DNA of 64,000 nucleotides from Mesocentrotus franciscanus (GCA_037976565.1 CP137667.1:30370459-30434458), one strand, 5' to 3'. Shown: positions 47,179 through 58,613, counted from the stretch's first letter. Translations and numbers: made by a program. Notes: a model not told the origin generated them from the letters alone.

Positions 47179-47805
47179 CAGGAGAGTGCATTCAGTATAC
47201 TGCAGACAATGTCAAACATAATATCGACACTCTTAATGGATCAGGTACTTTCCACGGAATGCATCATAGCTACCAAAACCCCAGGAACAAAGTACTGTAA
47301 GCCTGTACCTAAAGAATTCGTATCCGCTGAGGACATTGCTACTGTTGGACGTATTAACACTGAATACTTCAAAGCATCTACAACTGTACAACCTCTGGTT
47401 TACCAGCCGATTGTGAATTGGGGAACAGAAGATCCAATATTTTAACCTGTTGTGTTGTGGAAGACATCTTTACTCCTGCGGTCCCCAAGGCCTTCTTGGT
47501 CCGGAACGATGCAGATGGTAAACAATGCCAACTACCCTGGACAGTCATCTGTTATGTTTCTCCCCATGATTGACATAAATCTTAGTGATCCATCCTGTGT
47601 TGACTTCACTCTGCGTTTTTTGGGTGCCCATGCTAAACAGTATAATACTACACCTGTTCTGACTTTTGATCAGCCGCTACGGTGGAAGGCACTCACGATT
47701 ATCAGGAGCCAGCCAAGTGACAGTGACTTGAAGCAGATCGTTCTGACACTTGGGAGGATTGCACACTGAAATGAGCTTCCTGGGAAGTATAGGGCATATA
47801 TAGAT
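47179..47805 (+). pseudogene. Academ-like gene fragment (middle third)
   Basis: Homologous to about 38705-39310 of the long gene: ECIQYTADNVKHNIDTLNGS and GTFHGM at the start, YPGQSSVMFLPMIDINL, TPVLTFDQPLRWKA and DLKQIVLTLG later. Two frame changes (near 47280 and 47450). The fragment ends at the beginning of the intron flank of the 47.8-kb LRR exon. It continues the order of the fragments at 24199-25212 in the same orientation, so all three may derive from one copy. Confidence 0.75.
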
Positions 47806-47824
47806 TTCAAACACACATAAATAC

Positions 47825-47989
47825 CTTAAAGCCTGGCGCCTTTGCATTGATTGCAGAATAGAATTCCTCCTTGAAATCCTTTCCACTTAGTGTCAGATCA
47901 GTCAGGTTTGGCATGGAACACAAAGCTTCTACTAGGTGATGTGAAGAGGCTGTTGGACACCTAACATCCTTAAGCACGAGAGATTTGAC
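47825..47989 (-). CDS. LRR exon of an NLR-like receptor (exon unit D)
   Basis: A 165-bp minus-strand exon (55 codons) with acceptor CATGCAG and donor AAG|GTATTTATG. Encodes VKSLVLKDVRCPTASSHHLV, then EALCSMPNLTDLTLSGKDFK and EEFYSAINAKAPGFK. One codon shorter than units A-C. The consensus-like LxDLTLSG repeat suggests less decay of the LRR pattern. Its position 31 kb upstream of unit C, with a transposon-derived insertion in between, shows how the array has been stretched. Confidence 0.7.
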
Positions 47990-48329
47990 CTGCATGGATA
48001 CACACAGTGATTCATACAAGTACATGGTTTAATTGAATGACTGCAAATATAACTGGTGGCTGCGATATACATGTATTTAGTCTAATACTGTATATGTAGG
48101 ATTTGGAAAAGGGCTGCAAATGGGTTTAAGCTTAGATTTAGTGATAGGTATACTTTTTTAGCAGGGTTAAAGTTAATATTCTGTTTAGTGCAGGATAGTA
48201 AGGATAGAAAAAATGTTGACAGAGCATAGGTCTAACAACAGGAAGACCGACAATTACAGCCGTAGTGCATTTAGTTACTACATAGTGATGCATTCAAGGA
48301 ATATATCCTACAAGGAACCCACTTACTAC

Positions 48330-48475
48330 ATCTAGGTTGAGTGTGCCAAATGTAGACTAATGTCTTGCCAAACAACATTGATGCTAAGTACGTACTGCAG
48401 GGATTCGAACTTCATACCTCCTGGTTTACTGTCCAGAGACTTAACCATGGGACCACTAATGCCTCTAGATGAACC
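48330..48475 (-). mobile_element. SINE relic, minus orientation (block D)
   Basis: Same SINE fragment as in blocks A-C (TGCCAAATGTAGACTAATGTCTTGCC and the B-box remnant GGATTCGAACTTC read on plus). Confirms common ancestry of blocks A-D. Confidence 0.6.
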
Positions 48476-48872
48476 ATGGTTGTCCATCATTTTAGAATGT
48501 TTATTATTCATATGACTTGTTTTATTGAATATAGCTGCATTTGTGTTTGGAGAATCAAATAAACAATGAAAGAGTTATCGCCTTGTCCATTAATTTTAGA
48601 CACATCTGTGACATTGCATGAATCCTAAACATTCATGACTAATATTATGCATTACCAGTATACGTGAATATATATGTGTGTGTGTACGTGTAGCTTTGCT
48701 TTGAATAAGTACCTTGTGATATATATCTCCATCCTTGCCAAGTATTGAATCTGAAGAATTAATTGATACTGCTTTCAGACCCATGATGACATAATTCCAA
48801 TACCTAATTAATTGCTTTGAACTTAAAAATATAAGAATAAAAAGAAAAATAGGTATCTACTTGTCTTAAGAG

Positions 48873-50122
48873 CAGCATTTTTCAACTGGGGTGCCGCAAA
48901 ATCTCTCTATATGGGTGCCAAGAGAGAATTTAATTGAACAAGGAACTTTATTTCTTCCACGATTGCTTCGCTTGCTTTCATCATCTAGAAACAGGATGAT
49001 TTCAGGCAGTGAAGTTCCTCAATATCTACATATTTTGGTGACATGTTGCCAAAATATCAGTCTATTTGACAGCTAGGTGATCAAATTAGTTTGATATTTG
49101 ATAAAACAATATAGGGATGAAGAAAAGATAGCTGCAAAGGTCTTAAACTAAGTTTACATTTGCTGAAGTGGGTAGAAGTCAAAATAACCTAATTTTTTTT
49201 CTCCAGTGAGCAGAATGTGCGTGTTTGTATGTGTGTATGTGTGTACGTGTGAGTGTATGTGTTAATGGGCAGGGATAGATGGGCAGGGCGGGGTGGTGCC
49301 CTGTATGATAGGGGATGAAGGTGGTCAGGGGTCCTTAGGGGGAGGGGTTGGGTAGATGTCCCTTGAGTTGAGGCCATTTTGTTTTCTGTAATGTTATGTT
49401 ATTTTGTTCCATTCCTTGATTATTTGTATATTATCAGTGTCCCTATATTTCCATTCATCGTTATGGAATGGATTTTTTTTTTCCTGTATGGAATTGTTTA
49501 ATGATCGAGATATAAATAAATTGTATTAAGAACATTAAAAAAAATATAAAAAAGGGATTTTTGTTGGGGTGGGGGGGGGGGAGGAGTTTAAGGGAAGAGG
49601 GAGTTTGAGGTTTTTTTATGCCATATTGTTTCCATTCTGTCATATTCATATCCATATTAATTGAAAATTTTGAGCTTTTTTGTATTATCTATTAAAATGT
49701 AATTTTGTTTTCTATGAATTCGTTGTATGGAAGCACAGTAAATGATATTTAGAAAAAAAATATTCATATCAGAATTACATTTTTAATGCTTGTTTGCTAA
49801 TTCACTCGCCCCCAAACATTAAGTAATGGGGTACTTGGGAGCAACGAAATGCCCAAATATTCTTATATTCATGTTTATTTCTTCATGTCTATATCTTCTG
49901 TAGTGTGTTAATAACAAAATAATTTTTAACATATTGAAGATGTCATGTTTTTTGCTTGCTCTCAAAACTTAGAAATAATTAAGCCCGCAGGTGTGTGCAT
50001 GGCCCTGAGTTTCAGAGTGGTGTACAAGTAATATTATGTGATGAATTTGGGATTGGGGTGATGCAAAACCTTATATTTCTGAAAATTGTGCCGTAATTGA
50101 AAAAAAGGGATGAAAAACGTTC
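48873..50122. mobile_element. 1.25-kb hAT-like non-autonomous element
   Basis: Left end CAGCATTTTTCAACTGGGGT resembles the CAGNGTTTCTCAA(C) ends of Charlie-type hAT elements; the right end is GATGAAAAACGTTC. Flanks CTTAAGAG (48865-48872) and CTTTAGAG (50123-50130) are an 8-bp duplication with one mismatch; block A has CCTTAGAG at the empty site. The interior has a TG-rich microsatellite at 49207-49262 and poly-G runs; no transposase frame. Confidence 0.7.
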
Positions 50123-50360
50123 CTTTAGAGTACTTCAGTATTCTTTTATTCTAAAGTAACATTAATGCTTAAGAATAAAACCAATACTCCCGTTCGCAAA
50201 AAGTGTTCAATTAAACAACTCCACCAAGTCTCCATCAAAAACAAAAATACTTTATCTGAAACAAACCTTTAAGGTGAATTTCTTTTGGAGAACATATTTT
50301 CAACTCAACACTTGACTGTGGCTAATATATCATGGAACCTTAAACTCATCTCCATTGTTT

Positions 50361-50470
50361 GAAAGCTCAAACGATAACTTACCTGTTTGAAGTTTGAGTG
50401 TAATTTTATGAGGAAGTAGAGGAAAGAGATTAATTGAGAGCCCGCTTCGGCCATGTGCAATCATTCTTTA
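50361..50470 (+). repeat. DIRS inverted terminal repeat (3' end in element direction)
   Basis: Begins GAAAGCTCAAACGATAACTT. The inner part AATTGAGAGCCCGCTTCG...CATGTGCAATCATT is the reverse complement of 59094-59127 with one mismatch. The outer 80 bp recur inverted in the internal complementary region. Confidence 0.9.
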
Positions 50471-50586
50471 TAGCCACAAAATGTGTTCGCTGAACCTGAA
50501 AGGTCAGATAACTTGCCTGAACTTGAAATTTATAATGAACATGAACTAGACTTAAACTCTATCAAAAAAGGGAGGGGGAGGAGGGC

Positions 50587-50705
50587 AATTAATCTCTTCC
50601 CTCTACTCTACTCCCTCATAAAATTACACTCAAACTTTAAACAGGTAAGTTATCGTTTGAGCTTTCAATTTTACTTCGTGAGTCTCGTGAAGAGACTAAT
50701 TGAGA
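50587..50705 (+). repeat. DIRS internal complementary region
   Basis: The first part (50587-50667) is the reverse complement of the left terminus 50361-50440; the second part (50668-50705) is the reverse complement of the right terminus about 59119-59157. Their junction AAGCTCAAAC/GTAAAAT equals the two element ends joined, as required for the circular intermediate of DIRS1-type elements. Confidence 0.9.
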
Positions 50706-50944
50706 TTTTGTAGCTCAGCAAAACACATTTTGAATTTCAATTTGCATACAGCAGTCAGATAAAATGACTGGAAATTTGAATGTGGAACTGAAGTAGCACG
50801 ACAAATTACATTACAAGTAAATATCAATTGTACTGAACCAGTACAAATTTTTTGGCAATTTCGTTGCTACCAACCTGTCAAAATTTAGTGTTCAATTCCT
50901 GACACCCTGACAGTATGTTCTAAGGTAATGCATAGTTTATTGTT

Positions 50945-52017
50945 GAAGTACAGCTTGCGAGAATTCTTCCTTGTCATCAGCGACATGTTTATTATAAAAT
51001 TGCTGGAAAGTTTTTTCGCTCGACCAGCCAGCTTGCCGTAGAATACATGCGACTGGTACATTGGCCCTGGTACAGCTTGCGAGAATTCTTCCTTGTCATC
51101 AGCAACAGGTTTATTATAAAATTGCTGGAAAGTTTTTTCGCTCGACCAGCCAGCTTGCCGTAGAATACATGCGACTGGTACATCGGCTAGCTGCCGACAC
51201 TGCAGCCAATCGTGTGGAATGTGCCTTGTATTTGCTGGTGTTAACTCCAGCTACCGTTAGGGCCTCTTTGATCCACCTTGATATTGTTTGGGATGAAACT
51301 TTCCCATGTGGTTTGGTATGGCTGATGAATAGTTGGCGTTCTTGTCCTCAAACTTCCTTCATTCTCCTGATGTACATTCGGAGGTAGTGGACGACGCAGA
51401 GCCTCCTATCTGGAGTATACGCCTTAAAGCTGAGTGTGAAGCCATGCTGACCTGGACGGCTTTGCTTCAACAAGTCGTCAACTCTAAAGATCACTGAACT
51501 TTGTTTCAGTTTCATGTTTTCTAGACTTAACAAATGCAAAGTTTGAGATCTCTGTGCAGAAATCAAAGCTAACAACAAACACAGTTTTGGGGTAATTCGT
51601 TTCAAAATTCTAGCTGGTGACTATCTGCATAAAAGGCCAAGTGCAACACTCTCATTCCATGTGTCCTTGTAACGTGGCCTCGGAGGTCTGAGATTAAATG
51701 TTCCTTTTAAAAATCTACAGACCAGTGGGTGTGAGCCAACAGGATGAACACTATGTTCAAGAGTTATATATGACGATAATGTGCTTCTTGCTGCATTTAA
51801 TGTACTGTAACTAGCGTTCTCTTTATGGAAAATTTCTGATAGGAAACTTAAAACAAAATTAACTGATGTACGAAGAGGATTTGTCTTCTTCTTTACACAA
51901 AATCGTTTCCACTTGGTCCAATAAACTTGATACTGCTTCTTGGTAGAATTCCTCCAAGATGATGTGAGAATGTCAATGACCCTTTCATCCAGTCCTATAT
52001 TCTTGAAGGGACCCTGG
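50945..52017 (-). pseudogene. Tyrosine recombinase of the DIRS element
   Basis: N-terminal SAM-like part: DERVIDILTSSWRNSTKKQY, then YWTKWKRFC and LSFLSEIF. The catalytic part includes GHSTR-type motif KAHSTRL (HSTR codons at 51210-51221) and downstream LRQAGWSSEKTFQQFY, where the final Tyr is the expected nucleophile. A 121-bp tandem duplication (50951-51071 and 51072-51192) repeats this Tyr segment and shifts the frame; another frame change lies near 51610. Role: integration of the circular DNA intermediate. Confidence 0.85.
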
Positions 52018-52253
52018 TAGGGGCGGATCCAGCCGGCGGCAAGGGAGGGGGCCGAAAAAGGGTCAGTGGGGGGTAGTGAGCACAATTTTTTTTTGGGGGC
52101 CTCCGAAAATTGAATTTTTAAAACAAACCACCCCTTGAGCGCCAGGAGAGGGGGCCCATCTTCTTTTTTTAACAAAAAAGGGTGTTTTTACCCGTTTTTT
52201 TTTCTAGGGGAGGGGGCCTGGGCCCCCCGAGCCCCTCCTGGATACCCTGCAAC
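52018..52253. mobile_element. GC-tailed MITE inside the DIRS recombinase region
   Basis: Left TAGGGGCGGATCCAGCC and right CCCCTCCTGGATACCCTG are imperfect inverted ends of the CAGGGGCGGATCCAG type typical of hAT MITEs; the inside is poly-G/poly-T rich. It separates the end of the RNase H/linker frame (HDRLDLLCC) from the recombinase start. Target duplication unclear. Confidence 0.6.
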
Positions 52254-52403
52254 ATAAAAGATCGAGACGGTCATGAAGAGGGTGTGGGGTTTGGGAAGAG
52301 GGTTGCGTGAGGAGGTTGATATTCCTCTTAAGTAAAAATGGTTCACCAACGAGGATGCTACTTAGACATGGGAACCATGCCTGGGTTGGCCACTTAGGCA
52401 CAA

Positions 52404-53440
52404 TCAAAATGCCTGAAGCCCTGTCGCCTTTATTTTCTGTATACATCTTGCCATGAGACAGAAAGGAGGAAATGCATAGAACTCAAATTTTGTCCAATCT
52501 AATGTGAAAGCATCTACTGCTTCCACATTTGGGTCAGGCAGCCAAGAAATGTACCTCTTCAGTTTTGAATTTAATCTTGAGGCAAAAATATCTATCTCGG
52601 GCTTCCCAAATTTCTGAACTATCTTCACGAATGCTCTCTTGCTGAGCATCCATTCAGTTCTGTCATTGAAATGACGGGATTTATGATCTGCCTCTGTATT
52701 TTGCTTGCCAGGGAGATATGCTGCACTAATCCATACGGTTCTGATGCCTCCCATATTGTTTATGTAAGCCACAGCAGTTGTATTATCGGACCTGATACGG
52801 ACATGAGCATTCTCTGTTTGGTTGTGGAATGATTTCAAACCAAACCATACTGTCAAAGTCTCTAAATAGTTAATTTCATTGTCTTTTGCTTTTTCTAGTT
52901 CAGACTCATTCCACCTTCCCCCAGTGTGAACTTGCATATTTGTTTCACCCCATCCACTGCCACTAGCATTAGTTCTGATTTCATGAGATGGTTTTTCCCT
53001 ACTGATGGGTGAAAATGTATACTGAATGTGGGTTAACCACCATAGTAGCTCCTTTTTTTACTTCATTTGAAAGCATCATTTTTCTGTCAAAATGCCCACT
53101 GTTTCTTTTAAGTGCCATGATTTTGCCCTTTTCAAGGTTTCTGTATAACAGTGGTCCATACTGAACTGCGGGGAAAGTGGAAATCAATTTTCCCACATGA
53201 GCAACTTGCCTAATTGTGGGTTCAGGTTGAGAGAGCAAAGTCTCACATTCCAGACTTTATCTGCTGGAAGTTTGAAAGTCATGTCTACTGTATTGATCAT
53301 AAAGCCCCAAAATTTGATCACTTATACCGGTTTCAACACAGATTTCTTGGGGTGAATCTTAAACCCCAATTCCGAAAATGCTTGCGTGGTTGCTCTAACC
53401 GCTGCTTCAACCTGGCGTTTAGTGTCACCTATAATGATTA
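52404..53440 (-). pseudogene. RT C-terminal part and RNase H of the DIRS element
   Basis: Just downstream of the hAT insertion the frame reads IIIGDTKRQVEAAVRATTQA, then FSELGFKIHPKKS, the part following the RT YLDD box. RNase H follows: NYLETLTVWFGLKSF, RIRSDNTTAVAYINNMGG, PGKQNTEADHKSR and FASRLNSKLKRYISW, the typical order of DIRS/Ngaro RNase H with Asp/Glu active-site residues. Several stops around 53000-53330. Confidence 0.85.
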
Positions 53441-54239
53441 TCACTGGCGTACTGGTGGGGCTTGGGGGCGCTAGCCCCAAATAAAATTAAACCATGACTT
53501 TTTTCAAAAAAAAATCGCCTCGCCGCTTTGCGGCTCGTGGACGATGCTCTGCATCGATCGTCATTGGGTTAAACTGTTTGAACTATTACTTGATTTAAAA
53601 AGACGTTATCATGCACTGCTTTTTCTGGTCTCCATTGTGTTATTAGATGCCAGGAAAACATCACTTACGGGGTTCAAATTAGCACCAAAAAGAATCGCCT
53701 CGCCGCTTTGCGGCTCGTGGACGATGCTCAGCATCGTCAATATTTTGGTCAAACCCCCCCTCCCCTTAGCAAAAAGCCAGATCCGCCCCCGGAAAGGCCC
53801 TTGCCTCCCCCTAGCAAACATAAAAGAGAGAGAAGGGAAGGGAAAGGAAAGGGGGAGGGAAACGTAACGAAAGAAAGAAGATAGGAGGTAGGGGAGTTCA
53901 GCTGCGATTTTTCCCGCCAACAAGGTGTAGAACGGGGGTGGGGCACTGGCGTACTGATTGGGGGCCAATTAGTGTCCTGCCAGTGTCACAATAAAATTCT
54001 AATTCGATACCGGTGATTTACAAATGTTGCTGAAATGACATAATTTTCTGAGATTTTTCCTCACTTTTTAGTAAATTATACTTTTTTATGCGTTTGTTGG
54101 AAAATGGCAAGAAATATGCTTATTTAGAGACCTACATGGCAGGGCCCGCAAAACGACGGGGCTCCGGGGCCTAGAGCTCGCCCCCCCCCCACTTTTTTTG
54201 GGAAAAAGTGTACTAAAGAGAAATAGAAAGAGAGAAAGT

Positions 54240-55090
54240 ATATTGTGACCTGCCAGTGTCATAAAATAATGAGGTATCAAAATATGCTCATCTGACCGTG
54301 ATTAAATGCCTAAAACCCCTGAGCTTCCGGGGGCTCTGCCCCTTGGACCCCACGCCAATTAGTGACCTGCCAGTGTCACAAATAGGTTATCAAAATATGC
54401 TCATCTGACCATAATTAAATGCCTAAAACCCCTGAGCTACCAGGGGCTCTGCCCTATGGACCCCACCTAGGGCCCTAAAACGGGCCCCTAGATGCTCATC
54501 TGACAGTAATTTAATGCCTAAAACCCCTGAACTTCCGGTGGCTATGCCCCCTCGACCCCACCAGCGGCCCTAAGGCGGGACCCTGAATGCTCATCTGACC
54601 ATTATAAAATGCCTAAAATCCCTGAGCTTCTGGGGGCTCCGCCCCTGGACCCCGCCTCCTGGACCCCACGCCAATTAGCGTCCTGCCAGTGTCACAAATA
54701 AGGTATCAAAATATGCTCACCTGACCGTAATTAAACGCCTAAAACCCCTGAGCTACCAGGGGCTCTGCCCCCTGGACCCAACCAATGGCCCTAAGTCAGG
54801 CCCCTGGATACTCATCTGAAAGTAATTTATTGCCTAAAACCCTGAGCCGGGGCTCCGCCTCGACCCCACGCCAATTAGTGACCTGCCAGTGTCACAAATA
54901 GGGTATCAAAATATGCTCATCTGACCATAATTAAATGCCTAAAACCCCTGAGCTTCGGGGCTCCCCCCTCGACCCCACCAGGGGGCCTAAGGCGGCCCCC
55001 TGAATGCTCAATGACCGTTATAAAATGCCTCAAATCCCTGAGTTTCGGAGGGCTTTGCCCCTAGACCCCACGCCAATTTACACTATGCTC
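54240..55090. repeat. Satellite of about 105-120-bp units
   Basis: About eight units with AATATGCTCATCTGACC.TAA, TTAAATGCCTAAAACCCCTG, AGCTTCCGGGGGCTCTGCCCC and GACCCCACGCCAATTAG, plus CCTGCCAGTGTCACAAATA in alternate units. Lies wholly within the hAT-like insertion. Confidence 0.85.
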
Positions 55091-55159
55091 TACCTGATCA
55101 TAAATACTTTAGCCTCCCCCCACCACTTTGAAAAACATTCAGCGGGGCCTGCATGTAAG

Positions 55160-56287
55160 CATACCTGCCAACATTTGAAAATAAGAATTAGGAATTTTTT
55201 AGCACGGTATGCCTTCAAAAATAAGAAATCGCCCATGCAGCGCGCAGCGGCAGCGTAACTGGCAATACGCGGTAAATCTGTACAAAAAAGCGAACACAAA
55301 TTCGCTGCTCGATCATGCAGCCATTCAACGCATGCAATACATGAACTCGCAAATCGCGGCACATGATAAAACAAGCTTAATTTTGCTTTAGCAACTTTAT
55401 GAAAAAAAAAAAAAAAAAAAATTGAAAAATCAGAATAGATCTAGGGTCTAGATCTAGGTCTAGAACTATTCTGAATTTGTAGGTTCTTAAAATCCATTAA
55501 ATCAGAATATAACGGATTATTCGGAAGGGTTGGCAGGTATGGGAGAATTTAACTCACTCTAGGCCTAGTCAATTCAATTCGGTGTAGCGATTGTCCAAGC
55601 CAACACAGCTACGGCAACATTTGACATGCATCGATCAAACTATACACAGTACATGTTCAGTACGCATCGCTGCCCCAGGCCCACGGCCACTCCACTGGCA
55701 CGGCTCCGGGCCGTGGTACCGCATTGCAGCGTGCGTTCACTCTGTATACCAAAGTCCCAACACACTTCTTCCAAATACTGGATTAGACAATTGAAAAGTC
55801 AGTACGGTACGGTAAACTCCATGAATCCATTAAGCAAGCGTATTCCTTGGGATTGGAAGACATTATAAGTGAAACTGATAAACTTTTGAAAGTGAAGTAA
55901 ACATTCCCGATCACATGTCGAAGCTAACCCGCTCTCTCAAACTCGATCGTACGTGAAGCGTTGCATGTACTTGTATGCGTGTGTGTGTGTACGTGTATTG
56001 AGCGTACATGCCAGGCCAGGCACTACACACACATGTAGAGATCAGTGGCACAAATACGCCGCAAAACCGTCATTACAAGCCAAATGAGCTTCCGCGGCCA
56101 TCAACACACACAGTATACTATACGAGAGCGCTCACACAAATCGCGGCAAATGGTAAAATAAGCCCAATTTGGCTTAAAGTTTTCGGATATTCCAAATTTC
56201 CAAAATGCGGAATATTCCGAATTTTAAGGTCCTAAAATTCCAGAAATGCGGAATATTCCGGAAAATGCGGAAGGGTTGGCAGGTATG
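55160..56287. mobile_element. TIR transposon with 6-bp target duplication, copy 3
   Basis: Ends CATACCTGCCAAC and GTTGGCAGGTATG, flanked by TGTAAG at 55154-55159 and 56288-56293. The right subterminal region has repeated GCGGAATATTCCG. A second GTTGGCAGGTATG at 55529-55541, with similar upstream sequence, indicates an internal duplication of the right end or a nested relative. 1128 bp, no transposase. Confidence 0.85.
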
Positions 56288-56379
56288 TGTAAGAGTAGGG
56301 TGATGCAGATTTTTTGTCTGCCAGTCCCCCCAAACTTTTTTGCTCATTACGCCACTGATGATTATGTCATCTATAATGA

Positions 56380-57050
56380 TTATGTCATCTAGGTATCCCA
56401 AAATAACATGGCCTGCCTCCCGAAGAGAGGCAAATATGAGCTTTAACATTTTTGTGAAAAGCCTTGGCGCAGAGCTAAGCCCATTTGGTAGTGCCTTGTA
56501 CTGCCAACGATGACCTTGCCTGGTGAATTGCAGGTATTTTCGGAATTCGGGTTCTATCGAGATTGAATAATAAGCATCTTGGAAGTCGACTGAGGCCATG
56601 AAACAGTGTGGGGTCAAGAGACATGCCACAGTGTGAATGTTGTCCATCTTGAAATGCTGTTTAACATCATATTCATTTAATTCTGATAGATCTAAAATGA
56701 GTCTAACACCCCAATTTTTCTTGGTCCTTGTAAAGATGTTCGATACAAAACCATCCGTGACACACGGAGAGCTGTGTTCTATCACATTCTTGTTCTTCAG
56801 GTTTTCTAACTCTGCCTGAATATTTTCAATTTCTAAAGCACTTCTTTTGTACTGCCGACAGACATTAGTTCTAGTAGGGCAGATTAATTTTGGATCAAAT
56901 TCTATCTTGTACCCCTTTACTGCTTCGAGAATGACATGGTCTGAAGTGATTTTCTTCCATTCTCAAAAAAATTGTCTCACTCGGCCTCCAATTGGTGACG
57001 CTTGATCAGAATTTTCAGTAACTTTGGGTAATGGTAATGAACGTGAAGGG
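56380..57050 (-). pseudogene. Reverse transcriptase (N-terminal and catalytic part) of the DIRS element
   Basis: Reads GVRLILDLSELNEYDVKQHF, then MASVDFQDAYYSISI (motif A Asp), FTRQGHRWQYKALPNGLSSA and the catalytic GYLDDIII. The frame runs into the hAT-like insertion directly after this box. An 18-bp direct duplication (TGATTATGTCATCTATAA unit) covers the YLDD codons. Upstream codons to about 57050 are readable but frame-shifted. Confidence 0.85.
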
Positions 57051-58401
57051 CTACCTACCTCTTGGGGTATGTTGGTAGCTACTTTTTCTGCAGGGTTCTG
57101 ACGATAGCGACCCTGTGACGCTACTGGCTGTCTCTCTGCTTGAGCCTGCATGCGCCCCCTGGAGGGCGCTCTCCTGCCTAAAAATGGCCGATAGGGTGTC
57201 CCTGAGGTCGGCTGTTGGATGAGGACGACCATCCAGCCGATCTGTACTGCTGTGAACGGTATCAGCTGCCTTGTATGGGTGATAAGTGGTCTGGGGTTGA
57301 GCCTGAACCCTACCCTGATCAGCAGATTTCACCACACCTAATGTCGCTTTTTGTTTTTCTTTCAGGTCCTTAACTCTCTTTCCTAAGTCATCCCCAAAGA
57401 GGAATTTTGTCACAGGTGCTTTGCACAGATGAGAGTAAGCCGGGTTCATATCTGGCTTGATGAGCTCTTTATGCAGGGAATTCATCTCATAGTTAGCATT
57501 GGAGAGCAATGCTAAGCGTCCTGCTGTGTCTCTGTGTGGTTAGCAGACGAAAGCGAGTGTGTAAACACTGTTAAGCCCCTTGTAAGCAGCTTTTGAACTC
57601 TGGTCAGTTTTAGGTCACGACTTGAGTAAACGAGGACAACTTTTCCCAAATGACCGGGTTAACTTTAGGCACATCGAGGATGGGGCAGTTGCTTGGCGGC
57701 AAGTACTTAGCCATTGTTTCTTCGAGAACTTTATCCTCGAGTTTGTGATTAGACAAGAGTGGAACTAGCTACTTCATCGTCGAGTGGTGAACCCACATAT
57801 GTCTGTGCTGCAAATTTCATTGCAATAGCAGGGATAACTGTGTCAGAGTCAGCATGCAAGTGCTGCCCAATTTCAACATCAAGCACCGACTCATCTCCAC
57901 CATAAACTTATGTAATGTCATCATCTCCTTCTTGCGAAACGCATGATGGGGGTTCATAATCATAACTTGCACTTGTGCTTGCCTCAAATCGATCTGCCTG
58001 CGCGGAAGTAGAGGCTCTAGCTTGCTTTTGAGCTGGTACCGGTGGTGTTGGACTTGGAGCTTGAGTTCGAGGGAGAGCCTCAATCTCCCGCGACAACATA
58101 TTCTCCAATTTGGAGAGGCAGGTGTCATAATCCACCGTAGCACTAGCAGGCCCTGATTTTTCTTTGCCACTATCAGATTTTTTGCTCGATTTCAAAGTCA
58201 CTTTCTTCCTTCCCCGGCAGAACTCTTGGGTTCATGATGCGGGTGTACGAGTGTGGCACTGGCAGTCGCGGGGTACTTGGACCCATGTTGCGATTCAGCC
58301 GCCGGACGTTCCGGCTCAGGGTCCTTGTCTCTGCCTGCTACCTTCGCGGGTTTCGGAGTGGCCGAGGCCATGACAAAATCGTAAGGACCAAAAAGCTCCA
58401 A
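57051..58401 (-). pseudogene. gag-like ORF of the DIRS element
   Basis: Start MELFGPYDFVMASATPKPAK, a Pro/Ser/Ala-rich N-terminal region, then, after frame shifts near 58200 and 57900-57510, the segment NANYEMNSLHKELIKPDMNP and APVTKFLFGDDLGKRVKDL, a pattern seen in DIRS gag proteins. The C-terminal part is Gln/Arg rich. Presumed role: nucleic-acid packaging. Confidence 0.7.
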
Positions 58402-58506
58402 TTATGTTCCCAAAAGAAACAAACGTAATAAGTTTTCAGCTTATCAAAGTAATTCGCCGGAAAACACAAAATTCCTGGAAAACAAAGCGTTGATACCTGA
58501 CAATTA

Positions 58507-58613
58507 AGTAATATTGACTGCCTTCAGGGCAATACGACATATATCGCCCGAACCGAAGGTGAGGGTGATATATGACAAGTCGTATTGCCCTGAATTAGGC
58601 AGTCAATATTACT
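58507..58613. mobile_element. Short palindromic MITE in the DIRS leader
   Basis: AGTAATATTGACTGCC on the left and its exact complement on the right; the next block TCAGGGCAATACGAC is also inverted (GTCGTATTGCCCTGA). About 107 bp capable of folding into one long hairpin, located between the DIRS terminus and gag. Confidence 0.75.

Larger units (their letters stand above)
47810..50360. repeat. Segmental duplication block D (LRR-exon unit)
   Basis: Older, more diverged relative of blocks A-C: exon, ATACATGTATTTAGTC landmark, SINE relic, CCATCCTTG..AAGT..TGAATCTGAAG landmark, then CATCAAAAACAAAAATACTTTATCTGA near the right end. It is split by a 1.25-kb hAT-like element at 48873-50122 and its right flank is cut by the DIRS element at 50361. 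Confidence 0.65.
53442..56357. mobile_element. 2.9-kb hAT-like composite insertion in the DIRS RT
   Basis: Ends CACTGGCGTACTGG and CATTACGCCACTG; flanks ATGATTAT at 53434-53441 and 56358-56365 form an exact 8-bp duplication. It interrupts the RT between its YLDD box and the IIIGDTK segment. Contents: a 48-bp word (ATCGCCTCGCCGCTTTGCGG...) repeated at 53512 and 53693, GC-rich MITE debris to 53950, a second CACTGGCGTACTG start at 53944, a satellite to 55090 and a complete TIR transposon 55160-56287. No transposase recognised. Confidence 0.85.

Noticed and set aside
53544..53968. 107- and 119-codon overlapping frames
   Set aside because: They lie in GC-rich MITE debris with purine/pyrimidine strand bias (GGGAAAGG runs), which suppresses stops; no family resemblance.
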